Shown piece after piece: positions 9,716 through 19,499 of a stretch of DNA of 22,500 nt. Within the stretch, counting starts at the first letter, position 1; each line of letters starts with the position of its first letter. Made by a program: the position numbers and the translations under genes. This stretch comes from Chrysomallon squamiferum (Eukaryota; Mollusca; Gastropoda; Neomphalida; Peltospiridae): assembly GCA_012295275.1 (NCBI GenBank), contig CM022666.1, positions 1,045,001 to 1,067,500 of the forward strand. Direction: 5' to 3'. The notes under the pieces were generated by a model. The model did not search any database. It saw nothing but the letters and a program-made list of their open reading frames with translations, and was not told where the DNA came from.

Positions 9716-9870
9716 TATAACCTTTTTTTTTCTCATTCTTATTAACCTTCTTTTTTTTTTTTATTAATAATTTTTCTTTCTTTATTTTTTTTTTTTTTTT
9801 TTTTCATTATTTTCATTTTCCTTTGATTGATGAGATGAGAGAAAAAAGATGAAAAAAAAAAAAAAAAAGG
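9716..9870. repeat. T-rich and A-run low-complexity tracts
   Basis: Several T-runs of 8 to 18 bases and an A-run near 9853-9868 separate two composition islands. Confidence 0.8.
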
Positions 9871-10029
9871 AGGTGATATTTCGTGTTTAATTAATCATGA
9901 AAGATTATTCTCACAGGTAAACAAAAGGTGTAGATGTCTTTTCTTTTTCATCTTTTTATCATGTGGAGTTATGTATTTTATTCATGACATTCTTAGAAGA
10001 AGAAAGAAATTAAAAAGCTTGGTAATCAA

Positions 10030-10330
10030 TTATTGAGAAATTTTCACAGCACTCAGGACTTTGAACTCACTGAGGTACATGATCATCATATTGGAAATTC
10101 AGTTCTGTTTGCTGCCAAGCTCTGGAAGAAATCTCAACATGTGTTTTCATACCAGCTTTCATTGTGGTCATCTTTGTGTTTCCATGGAGGATATTTTGTT
10201 TTTCTTTGAGAAGTCTGTAGACTGATCTGACATGTAATCAAGGAAGTTTTCGTGGATCTTTACAGATTGTTTTTGTTCCTGTTCTTGCATTGATTTCTGC
10301 CGTGCTGTTCATTATTTGTTTCTGTAGAAT
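10030..10330. other. Balanced-composition island, candidate regulatory element
   Basis: About 300 bp with few long homopolymers (for example CAGCACTCAGGACTTTGAAC, GCTGCCAAGCTCTGGAAG, TCTGACATGTAATCAAGG). It is not open over a useful length in any frame and has no obvious exon signals. It is bounded downstream by a T-run at 10333-10357. Confidence 0.25.
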
Positions 10331-11989
10331 GATTTTTTTTTTTTTTTTTTTTTTTTTAATTTTTAATATTAATTTTGTATATTCTGGTTTTGTGTAATGG
10401 AAGATGTGACAAACTCTCTGGTTTGCTTGCTGGGGTAAATTAAGTTAGTGTGAGGCCTAGCTGGATTTTAAGAAAGTTGTGGTGAGGATGTAAATGAAGC
10501 TGGGATGTCATGAATCTTTGATTACAGAATCAGTATCAAATATCATTTTTAAAAATAGTTGTTTTCTTTCTTGTTTGAAGATTGTCTTGTTTTAGAAAAA
10601 AATAGTACTTTCTGCAGAAGTTAATAATATGATGGAAGTAATCTGGTATATACTTATTTCACTTTGTACATAGTTTACTGTGAAAAACTTTGATGTAAAT
10701 ATATAAAATTTCTTCTTAAGGTAAATTCATTTTCTTAATGTTTCCTAAAACAAAACAAAAAACAAAAAAAAGAAGAAGAAGTAAAAAAAAAAGAAAATCT
10801 GGCTTACAGTATCTTACATAAAAATATTTTTTTTTTAAATTTCATTTCTTGTAATCAACAATTTATTAATATCTAAAATCTCATCTTTCAGCAGTTTTAC
10901 TTTTTTTTCAGCATCTTTCAAATATCAGAGAAGTATGTTTTTTTTTTCTGTTTATCCATATTTTGTAAACTCTGATCTCATGTAAACTTTTATCTCACTC
11001 ATAAAAAAAAAAATGATTAAAAAAAGACTTGACACTGAGATGATTAGATGACTTTTACATTAAACACAGGTTTTCTTTTGAGAAAACTTCTTTTACAGTT
11101 GTGTGTATTTTACAAAAATCTCTTTTTATTTGTCAGGCTGGACTAGATGGCTTGGGGTAAATCCAGATTAGTTTGTATTAGCAAAACAAACAAAATAAAA
11201 ATAAAAAACAGCTGAAAACCTCCACATTTTGTGTATCAGTTTTTTTTTTAAAATGCCAGTATGGACGATTTTAAGTTAAACATGACTTTTTTTTAAAGTA
11301 ATAAATTAGTCTTTTTATTGACATGAGAGCTTGCTTAATTTCGGAAGTATGGGCTTCTGTGATTTTTAAATAATTTTGTGTGATGAAAGCTGATGATTTA
11401 TAATTTAATGGTAATTATATAAGCATCTAAATGTAATTTGATACTTAATGTAAAAAACTGAAAATTGGAAAATGATGGGTTCTTTAATTCTGTTGAAAGT
11501 TTGTGTGACTGTTATATTAAGCATATGATGCAGCTGATTATCTTTTTAAATTTTTTTTTTCTAAATTTTAATACTTGTATTTATGAATTATCTTTGTAAA
11601 TAATTGCTCATAATTATGATAATATAAATTTTTATATATATATATATCTTTAAGTATATCCAAAAATATTGGACTGTCATTAACTTCAACTTTCTAATTA
11701 TTTGGCAACAAGTCTTTTAATGCATCAGATGTGTTTACCTCATGTAGTTTAATTTTCATATATTATTTAATAAAGATTGCTTCCATTTATAAATAAATAC
11801 AAATTTGTATTAAAGTTTTCTAAGCCAAACGTTTTTTATTTAAACTTTCTCAACATACAAATTTATATAAAAAATTTCTGAAGAAATGTAATTATTTTCT
11901 GATGAAAAATTTAGAAAATTGTTTTTGAAGAAAATGAGTTTATATCAAAATGTTATCAAAAATAGAATCTTCAGTAGCCATTTTTATAG
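10331..11989. other. AT-rich intron, nothing recognised
   Basis: A T-tract at 10333-10357, A-rich patches at about 10750-10795, a short (TA)n at about 11633-11648 and otherwise unstructured AT-rich sequence. No supported exon, RNA or mobile element on either strand. Confidence 0.6.
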
Positions 11990-12150
11990 GAATTCTACAT
12001 GATATCACCATGACATACTAACCATCATCATGTTACCAATTATCTTCAGAGTTGTCATGACAACACAGCTTTTTCATTTGAGGTTTGGATAATTTTATTA
12101 TCTTGCCATTTCTACAGGTGAGCTTCAAAGGAACCATTAGCATTGTGTTA
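11990..12150 (+). other. Candidate recursive splice site within a complex island
   Basis: At 12111-12123 the sequence reads TCTACAG|GTGAGC, preceded by the pyrimidine-rich ATTATCTTGCCATTT. A 3' splice site (CAG) is thus directly joined to a 5' splice site (GTGAGC) with no exon between, the defining layout of a recursive or ratchet site in long introns. It lies about 10-11.5 kb into an intron of more than 20 kb. The same island holds a perfect 14-bp palindrome GTTGTCATGACAAC at 12051-12064 and a consensus-like branch sequence TACTAAC at 12016-12022, although the latter is separated from the AG by other AGs and may not be used with it. The pyrimidine tract is moderate, so a chance match remains possible. 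Confidence 0.4.
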
Positions 12151-12400
12151 ATGTCTGTCTAATTAATGTCTACCTTTGATATAGTTTCTGGTCTCTGTTT
12201 TTGTATTAAAATAAAGTAAGGAATGAAATAAAAAAGTAAAGAGTGTGACATTTTCTCTTGATGCCATTTTGGAAAGGTAATAGAGAAACAAATCCTGACA
12301 GACTGAGTGTAGTATTTTTTTCAGTTAAACTTAATTTTTAGTGTCATTTTGTTTTTTAATAGATTATGTTTAAAAAATAAAAAAGAACATAAAATAAATA

Positions 12401-12434
<34 letters not shown>

Positions 12435-12730
12435 GAATAAATAAATAAATAATAATAACAAAAGTAATAATAATTGTTATAATAATAATCACTGAGATAT
12501 GAATAAGAAATAAAATAAATGTATCAAAAGGTTGGACAATGTTTATTTTGAGTTTTGTTATGTTGAGAGGATTACATTATGCTTCCACATACTAGATGGA
12601 TGGATTCAAATTTAAACAACAACAACAACAATAATAGAATAGCACTAATGATAATGTTGATTTTAATAATACTGAGAAGAATATTCTTTTTTTCAAACTA
12701 ACAAATAAGTATTTTTGTGTAGAGAGAAAA
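12151..12730. other. AT-rich intron with AAT/AAAT/AAC tracts
   Basis: Contains an AAAT-AAT-AAAT compound tract at about 12390-12470 and an AAC tract at about 12614-12636. The remainder is AT-rich with no recognised feature. Confidence 0.6.
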
Positions 12731-12774
12731 AAACTGTCATCATTCAAATGAGGTGTCATTATAAGAACTCTCTT

Positions 12775-13075
12775 TCATTTACAAGACATCACATACCACA
12801 ACCTTAACTGACTCATCCTGTACACCCTTGTTGGGAGGGGACACAACTCAGTAAAGGGAAGCAGGGAACGAGACTGGAAGCATATTCTTCTTTCTCTTTC
12901 GGCTGTGTAGACTGAATTAGCGAGCGTCTGGGTTATTTTGTAGTTGTATGGGAGTTGACTATGTTAAGTAAATGAGATTAGACTAAGTGTATTGGACATA
13001 CTGTACTGTAGTAAGCAAGTCACTGTGATGTATATGAGAAAATCTATTATCTGGGGAGTGTGCTTGTAATATTAA
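12775..13075. other. Balanced-composition island
   Basis: The part from about 12780 to 12960 is clearly less AT-rich than its surroundings (for example CTTGTTGGGAGGGGACACAA, GAAGCAGGGAACGAGACTGG, TTAGCGAGCGTCTGGG) and includes one of the few CpG-bearing stretches of the intron. It could be a regulatory element or untranslated sequence of an unrecognised transcript. No splice-site-bounded ORF was found in it. A T-run (13086-13117) follows. Confidence 0.25.
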
Positions 13076-13083
13076 AACAAATT

Positions 13084-13085
<2 letters not shown>

Positions 13086-13117
<32 letters not shown>
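13086..13117. repeat. Long poly-T tract
   Basis: About 32 uninterrupted T on the + strand. There is no adjacent retroposon body or target-site duplication that would identify it as a SINE/LINE tail. Confidence 0.9.
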
Positions 13118-13121
<4 letters not shown>

Positions 13122-13329
13122 TGAGAGATTGAATCTTTTCAAAGTGTCTGATTTGGGTTGAGATAAAAGGAAGAAAATGTTTAGAACAGCTGTGTGTATT
13201 ATTTAACTGTTTTTTTTATGATAATTACTCGATAATTTTGTTTGTCTGTGAATATATTAAATGATCTGTCTATAAAATCATAGCAGAAAAAGTGAAATTT
13301 TTAATGGATATATCTAAACATAGTCTGAT

Positions 13330-13655
13330 GCATATAGTAATAATTTATTATTATATAAAATATTATGCTGAAAGAGGAATGAAAGAATATAAGTTTATTA
13401 ATAATATATTAGACTAAAACAGTTGTGAAAGAATATGTCTATGATTATATGGAATATTAATAATATATTATGCTAAAAGAGAAATGAGAGAATATACCTT
13501 TCAGTAGACATATATTAATATTATACTAAAACAGGAATGAAAGAATATGTCTATCAGTATAACATATATTAATAACATATATATAACAGGAATGGAAGAA
13601 TATATCTATGACTACACATATATTAATAATAAATTATACTAAAACAGAAGTGAAA
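13330..13655. repeat. Diverged minisatellite, about 46-59-bp unit
   Basis: The phrase ACTAAAACAGGAATGAAAGA, followed by ATATGTCTAT and ATATTAATAATATATTA, recurs. The GAAAGAATAT cores (or one-base variants) lie at 13381, 13427, 13486, 13539 and 13594, and a final decayed copy runs into an A-run at 13652. Spacings are 46, 59, 53 and 55 bp. Confidence 0.8.
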
Positions 13656-13686
13656 AAAAAAAAAAAAAAAAAAAAAAATTTTTTAA
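13652..13686. repeat. Poly-A tract followed by T-run
   Basis: About 27 A followed by TTTTTT. It terminates the diverged minisatellite. Confidence 0.9.
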
Positions 13687-14084
13687 AGGACAGCTCTATC
13701 TTCTTCAGATGTGTCCTAGTTTGTCTGATTCAGTGAGTTTCTGTTGACTTCTTGACACGAGATTCTCAACACAGCCCACGATAAACTCTCTCTGTGTGCG
13801 AGCAAACTGGAGGAAAACTCCCAAAGTGTTTACACCATCTCTGTATAATTGTTTATAATTATTCTTTATCTCTCACACTATGGCCCTTCCAGCTGTCTCC
13901 TTGTTTATAAAGAAGTAGTGAGGAGAATTGCTCAGATTTGTTCACATGGTGTGAAACTGGGTTTGATGTTTCTAACTGGTTTCTCAAAAAAATACCTGTT
14001 GCTGTTTTTTTTGTTTGTTTTGTTATTGTAATTGTTCTTGCTGGTGTCTTTCTGGAAATTCTCGTGAGTTATTCAAATTGTTCT

Positions 14085-14640
14085 TAGAGTTAGAATTCCC
14101 AAGATTCTTTTCGGTGTTTATTCCAGTAATTTTTAGCATTACAGTTCCAGGGTGTTTGGTATGTTATTGCAATGATTTTTATAGTATTGTGATTCCAGAG
14201 TCTTTGATATATTATTTAAATGTTTTTTATAGTATTATAATTTTGGCGATCTTGATATATAACTGCAATGATTCTTAAAGTTATAATTCCAGAGTTGTTT
14301 CAGCACTGATTCCAGTAATTGTTACAATTATAATTCTAATATTATTATTGTTATTTTAGTGATTCTTATAGCATTATAATTTCAGCAGTTTTTGTATATT
14401 AACAGAATTAGTCTTCAAGTTTTAATTCCCAAGTTCTTTATTGTTTGAATGGTTTTTAGTATTATGATTCCAGTACCCTGGGTATATAATTTCATTGGTT
14501 TGTATAATATCATAAATCCTTTGGTTGTTAGATATTATTCAGACTGTTATTAGAATTACAATTCCAAAATTCTTTTCAGTAAATTGTTCTGGGTTATTTC
14601 AGTGGGTTTTTAAAGTTATAATGATTTCTGGAGACTTAGA
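14085..14640. repeat. Old, strongly diverged minisatellite, roughly 60-bp unit
   Basis: Recurring phrases ATTATAATTCCAGAGTT, CTTTGATATATTA and GCAATGATTTTTATAGT succeed each other many times with heavy divergence, for example near 14145, 14205, 14265 and 14465. The short open frames in this stretch (such as 14015-14278) come from the repeat and have no recognisable domain. Confidence 0.65.
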
Positions 14641-14649
14641 AAAAGTTCC

Positions 14650-15500
14650 TGATACCTCACTGTAATGTTTCTTAGTGTTTCTTATTCCATTAGTTCTGTC
14701 AGTTTTATTGCTATATTTTCTGGTAATGACTGTTAAGAAAGGAAAGGTTTGTGTTGAAAACAAAGGTCGTGTTAAATTGAGTTCACAGGTTATTTTTAAA
14801 ATATGTTTTATCTATGCTGGCGAAGTCATTAGCTTGTTTTTATCTGAATGCTTTCAGTGTTTGTCTTTGCACTCTCTGCTTTCTTTTGTTTTTCTCTGAT
14901 CTTCACATAAGGAACATATAAGTCTACTCCATTTTAATCTCTCTCTCTCTCTCCTTTGAAGACTTTTCTTATTTGTTGTCCAACGAATTCAGCTTACTTG
15001 GTGTACTTTGATATTTGTTTGAACTGAGAATGATTAAATTAATAACTGATGTATTTTTATGAAAGGAAAGGATATTGTTTGCATTTCTTGTTCTGGTGTT
15101 GATTTTCATTTGTTTTGTGTGAATTCTTCTATGTAAATTGCCTTGTGAATAATTGTGAATTGACAGGTTTTTTATTTTTTAATCATTATTTAAGTAGGTT
15201 TTCTCTTGTGAATATACTTCTGTTGAATAGGTTCTTCTTTGTGAGTGAATTGAAATAAGGATGTTTTTGTTAAGAAAAAAACAAACAATAAAAAGATATT
15301 CTTTCTATGGAACAGTTCTGACTGTGTATTACTGATTGAAGGATATTTTTTTATTCAGCTTATTCGAGTGGGTTTTGTTTTGTGAATAATTCTGAGTGGT
15401 TCAGAGGACATGTTTGTTAATCGTATGTGAATATTTTGTGAATATTTCTTAGAGGATAATTTTGTTTTAAAAATTTCATTTTGTATTAGTAATTCTCCTG
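14650..15500. repeat. AT-rich sequence with diverged TTGTGAATA-type repeats
   Basis: From about 15110 to 15460 the phrases TTGTGAATA, GTGAATT and ATAGGTT/AGTAGGTT recur at irregular spacing of about 50-60 bp, suggesting another decayed minisatellite. The part from 14650 to 15110 includes a (CT)n run near 14938-14953 and is otherwise unremarkable. A 74-codon open frame at 14675-14899 is hydrophobic, T-rich and unrecognised, and is not supported as a gene. Confidence 0.45.
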
Positions 15501-15507
15501 GTAATTG

Positions 15508-15730
15508 CACGCACCCACACACCCACACACCCACACACCCACACACCCACACTCACACAATTCTCTCTCTCTCTTTCCCTCTCTCCCTCTTCTCCCTCTT
15601 TCCCTCATACTATCACACAAAAAAAAACCTCTGCTTTTTTCTTTCTCACTCTCACTCTCACTATCTCACACACACACACATAAAATAATCTCTGTCTTGC
15701 TCTCTCTCTCTCTCTCTCTCTAACACACAA
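15508..15730. repeat. CCCACACA octamer repeat, CT-rich and AC tracts
   Basis: A regular 8-bp unit (ACACACCC) occupies about 15511-15550. It is followed by a nearly pure pyrimidine tract (about 15560-15605), further CT runs, an AC tract near 15667-15680 and (CT)n at about 15697-15720. The long polypurine/polypyrimidine asymmetry is of the kind that can form triplex DNA. Short open frames on both strands here are repeat artefacts. Confidence 0.9.
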
Positions 15731-15799
15731 ATACAACAAATCTCTTTCTCACTTTCAAAACATCAGATCTCTTAACATTACTCTTTCTTTTCAGTGGCA

Positions 15800-17295
15800 T
15801 CTAAATTGAATTACAGGATATTTACAGAAGTGGTGCTGTGAAGACATTTTTAAAATCTCTGAAAACTCAGTAAAAAATAAAACACACACACACACAAAAA
15901 AACCCCACCAACCAACAACTTACAACCTAATACTTGTATGCTGGAAAATAACTTGATATCACATTTTCTTAATTGAAGATCTTTAAAAATAAAACTCAAG
16001 TGCTTTTTGACAAAAGGCAGTTGTTGGGTTTTGAAACATCTTCAGATTTTGTACATTTTTCTATAGCTTTATGACAAAAGAAAGTTGGCAGAGACTGAAA
16101 TATTGAAATGCAGATTTGTTTGGGGGTTTTATCTCACTGAAAAAAAACCCCTATAGTTTGTTTTGTGTAGAAGGAAGATTGGAAAAGGAAATTGGTTAAA
16201 TTTTTATAGACTTGGAAAAATTTTGTATAAAAAAATACTTCAGAGCTGTTTGTTACATTGGAAACAAAGCAGTTATTGACTTTTTTATTTTTAAATAAAC
16301 TCTCGGAAGAAAGTTTCTATTCAAAGTTGTGAATTGTACTCTTAGAAGGCTTCAAATTGGATATTAACTTTAATTGCTGGAAGATCTCGTAATATCGAAA
16401 TATAAATTTTTTTCTGCTGGTTTTGATTCAGACAGACTTTTAAGCAAGTTTGAAAAAGTGGACTCTGTGTTTTCAGAGCTGGTTCTGGATTAGATTTTAA
16501 GCAGTGGGAACAGACACTGGATCTAAACATTGCCTTTTCATAATTACTAAAATTTTGGATTAGACAAATCTTCAGTAATTGGAAGATTTTCTAATAAAAG
16601 TGTTTTTTTTTTTGTCTAAACACTTTCTGGGATGTTTAGATTTAGACTATAAGCAGTTGGCACAGACTTTGAAGTCAAAACATATTTTCACAAGATTTTG
16701 GATTAAAATAAATCTTTAATCTTTGGAAGACTTGTAATGTGTTGGGATGTTGTTTGAAATGTTTTGAATTAGAAATAAACTTTGACCATTTTGGAAGAAC
16801 TGTATTTGTGAATAAAGTTGTCTTCAGCTTTTTGATTTAAACTGTTGTGTTGTAAAATCTGGATATCACTGTTTTCAGTTGTTTAGAATTAGACATTTGG
16901 AAGAACTTGTAGTATTCTTGACACTTGCAGCTGATTTTGGAGTATTTAATGAATTGAAGAGCTTGTTGCAAAACCTGAATAATATATTTTCATGTTGATT
17001 TGATTAGACCTAATAAGAAAAAACGTTTCTGTGTCTAAACATTTTCACCAGATCTTGGATTAGACAAAAACTTTGACAACTTTGAAGAACTTGGGAAGTT
17101 AACAGAAACTTTTGTGTATTGTTTTGGGAAGAACTTGCTGAAATCTGAACATTCTCTCATCAGTTTGGAGTCAGAATAAACATTAAACCATTGGATGAAC
17201 TTATCATAAGTCATCATACTGTTTTCAGATAGCTTTGGATTTGACACTGATTTTATGCAAGTGCAAAAAGCTTTCTAAGTCTAAACATCTAGTTT
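15800..17295. repeat. Very old diverged minisatellite, about 75-150-bp period
   Basis: A theme of TTTTGGATTAGACAAA, CTTTGACAATTTTGGAAGAA, CTTGTAATAT and TCTAAACATTTTCACCAG recurs with heavy divergence, clearest near 16490-16600, 16640-16740, 16770-16810, 16890-16930, 17030-17100 and 17140-17240. It extends up to about 120 bp before the putative internal first exon. Its age and the loss of period make unit boundaries uncertain. No coding role is seen. Confidence 0.6.
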
Positions 17296-17416
17296 TTATT
17301 ATTATCATTAAACTGTTGAAGTCTTAACTTTACTGAAATAAGATTTTTGACATAGATTTCAAAGAACAGGACAGACTATTAACATATATTTAAAAAACAA
17401 AAACAAAAAAGTCAAG

Positions 17417-17494
17417 ATGAATAAAATTCAGAAGCTGTGTAAGAAGGTCTTTCTTCTGGTAAAGCTGCCATGGAAGAAGAAGTCCAAAAAGAAG
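17417..17494 (+). CDS. Putative internal first coding exon, basic N-terminus (26 codons)
   Basis: An ATG at 17417 with A at -3 opens a 26-codon frame, MNKIQKLCKKVFLLVKLPW then a Lys-rich KKKSKKK end. It runs into AAG|GTAAGT, a near-consensus donor at 17495, in phase 0. An in-frame stop TGA at 17348 lies upstream and there is no acceptor-like tract just before the ATG, so it fits a first exon with a short 5' leader. The frame stops at 17520 if not spliced. The peptide alternates basic and hydrophobic residues, has one Cys (residue 8) and 12 Lys, as in membrane-binding or nuclear-targeting termini. Its phase matches the end of the CASK L27 exon, so it could join the same downstream exon to give a short CASK without the kinase-like domain and first L27. 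Drosophila CASK-beta and vertebrate MPP1 are precedents for such architecture. It may instead start an unrelated nested gene, or be chance. Confidence 0.4.
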
Positions 17495-17520
17495 GTAAGT
17501 AGACTGTTGATGTTGTTGTT

Positions 17521-18974
17521 GTAGTCGTTTTATATCTTCTTTGTTGGTAGAGGAACACTGTTGAAATTAAGAAATTTTTTTGCAAACCATTTAAACCATT
17601 ATACAAAGAATTTACAAAATATTAAATATGAGGTACGTTCCTGAATAATATATATCATCAAGACCACAGACCTACTGACAGTACTGCTGATATTAATACA
17701 GGCTGATCTTAATTCTAATTTAGCTGTGATAAATGTTTGTTAGTGCACTTGACTAGGTACAGTGTAATTTGGAAACCACAGTAATAAAGCCTGAGTATTT
17801 TCATATTAAACTGTCAGTGATAAATATTTGTCTTTTTAATTTAATATAAGAGAAAAAAACAGTCATTAAATTTATTTCTTACAGAACAGTAAATCAAAAG
17901 GTTTTTTTTTAAAATTATTTTAGCTATTTTTTGCACTGTATAATGTTAGTGTTATTTATGTAAGAAATGATCTGATATTGCATGCACACTTTATTAATAT
18001 ATTTAATGGTGTGTAAGTTAGTTTAAGAACATTATCTCTATTTTATTACAGTTTCAGTGAGTAGAACAGTAATTTATTTCCCTTATGCTTTGAAATCTTT
18101 TTGCTTTTTATTGACAAAGATTTCGTAACCCAGCTGTAACATAACTAATAAATCATCTCCCTTTTATGTTTGTAAGGATTTTTGTATTCCTGTTTATTGC
18201 TTGTTATATATATATTTACAGAATTATCAGCAATTTATTTTTAAAAAATAACTTAGGGTATGAGCATTGCTTCCATGGTATTCATCTTTACAAACATTGC
18301 ACTAAATTTAAAGCCTTATTAATTTGCTATTTAACAAAATTGCTTTTGTTAAATAAATGTGACAAATTGTCTCCCTTTGACTCATAAAGCTGCTCATTTC
18401 ATTGGTCACATTGGACATAAAAGAAAACAGCTCAGTACAAGTCAGGCACTCTCAGTTGTTACACTGACAGCATCATTTTGATTACTACATTTTTATGTAA
18501 AAATTACAGTTTTACACTAATTATTGAACCTTTATGAGTTTTCACACAAACAGTTACACATTTCTTATTTCCTTTTGAGTTATAAAATCTGATTATTTCT
18601 GATACAGCTGTTTGATAAAACAGAAACAACTGTTTAATAATATGCGATGCAGATTTGTGGGCGTAAATAAAGTTAGGAATAGAAGATTAACAGACATTTC
18701 ATTCGAATGTGTCATGTATTCATTTGTACACTGACTGTAATAAACATTATTTTAAAACTATATTGCAGATTTAAAATCCAGAATTATTTATATACATGTT
18801 GTTTTTTTTGTTTTTTTTTTTGTGTGTGGAGAGACTGAATATACAACAAAACAAAGCCATGACATAAAATTAAAACCAGAAATTTATGTTTAAATCTCTG
18901 ATAGAATTTTTGATATAATAATTATCTAACTTAATGTAGTTAACAAAACCAAATAATACAGATAAATTTAAATG
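17521..18974. other. AT-rich intron, nothing firmly recognised
   Basis: Complexity is a little higher around 18370-18480 (ATTGGTCACATTGGACAT, GCTCAGTACAAGTCAGGCAC). T-runs occur near 18800. No exon, structural RNA or mobile element could be supported. Confidence 0.55.
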
Positions 18975-19017
18975 ATGTGTGTGTGAGTGTGTGTATGAGT
19001 GTGTGTATGTGTGTGTT
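18975..19017. repeat. Imperfect (GT)n tract
   Basis: GT dinucleotides interrupted by GAGT and ATGA/ATGT steps. Confidence 0.85.
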
Positions 19018-19019
19018 TA

Positions 19020-19190
19020 AACTGTTGATAACGTCATCATGTCCGGTCACATACTCTGTAACAAAATAGGAGGAACCAACAGGATTTGAAATTAAATGAC
19101 GTGTTTGATTTCTAACCTGTTAGTGTATCTGTGTAGTGGTAACTAGGTGCAGGGGAACATTAGTCAGGCTGTGGAATTTGATTCCATCAC
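19020..19190. other. Balanced-composition island with CRE-like motif
   Basis: About 170 bp of complex sequence, including GTCATCATGTCCGGTCACAT and AAATGACGTGTTTGA (TGACGTG, a bZIP/CRE-like core). It lies between a GT tract and a pentanucleotide repeat. A regulatory role is inference only. Confidence 0.2.
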
Positions 19191-19191
19191 T

Positions 19192-19229
19192 CACAGCACA
19201 GCACAGCACAGCACAGCACAGCACAGCAC
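19192..19229. repeat. (AGCAC)n pentanucleotide repeat
   Basis: About seven uninterrupted copies of a GC-containing pentamer (CACAG/AGCAC), unusual in a window where nearly all simple repeats are A/T triplets or AC/GT. Confidence 0.95.
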
Positions 19230-19393
19230 CTCTCTGGTAGACTGGGCTGGGTGTCTTGTAATTCAGTACACAGTGCTGCTGTACCAAACTGGGTTAATGT
19301 TGTTCTCTATTTTTTTTATTGCCGTTTTGTGTATCAGTGCAAATTAGTCATTAGGTGCTGGTGTTTGTTTCAGTTGAAGTGTGTGAGTACTAG

Positions 19394-19395
<2 letters not shown>

Positions 19396-19457
<62 letters not shown>
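19396..19457. repeat. (GT)n microsatellite
   Basis: About 30 uninterrupted GT dinucleotides. Confidence 0.97.
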
Positions 19458-19459
<2 letters not shown>

Positions 19460-19499
19460 GAAAATCTGTGTGATGGAATATCCACATATTTTTACTTAA

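Noticed and set aside
13086-13117. Poly-T run as a possible minus-strand retroposon tail
   Set aside because: No SINE or LINE body and no flanking target-site duplication could be recognised; many similar homopolymers occur in the intron.
14675-14899. Hydrophobic 74-codon frame resembling a membrane protein
   Set aside because: The hydrophobicity comes from T-rich codons in an AT-rich repeat-like region; no family, splice or promoter evidence.
16055-16160. TTTTTCTATAG followed by codons for LYDK, as expected for the next CASK exon
   Set aside because: Only the four codons match; the following residues (RKLAETEILKC) do not resemble CASK, no convincing donor follows, and the segment aligns loosely with the old TTGGATTAGAC/AGTTGGCACAGACTTTGAA repeat theme of 15.8-17.3 kb.
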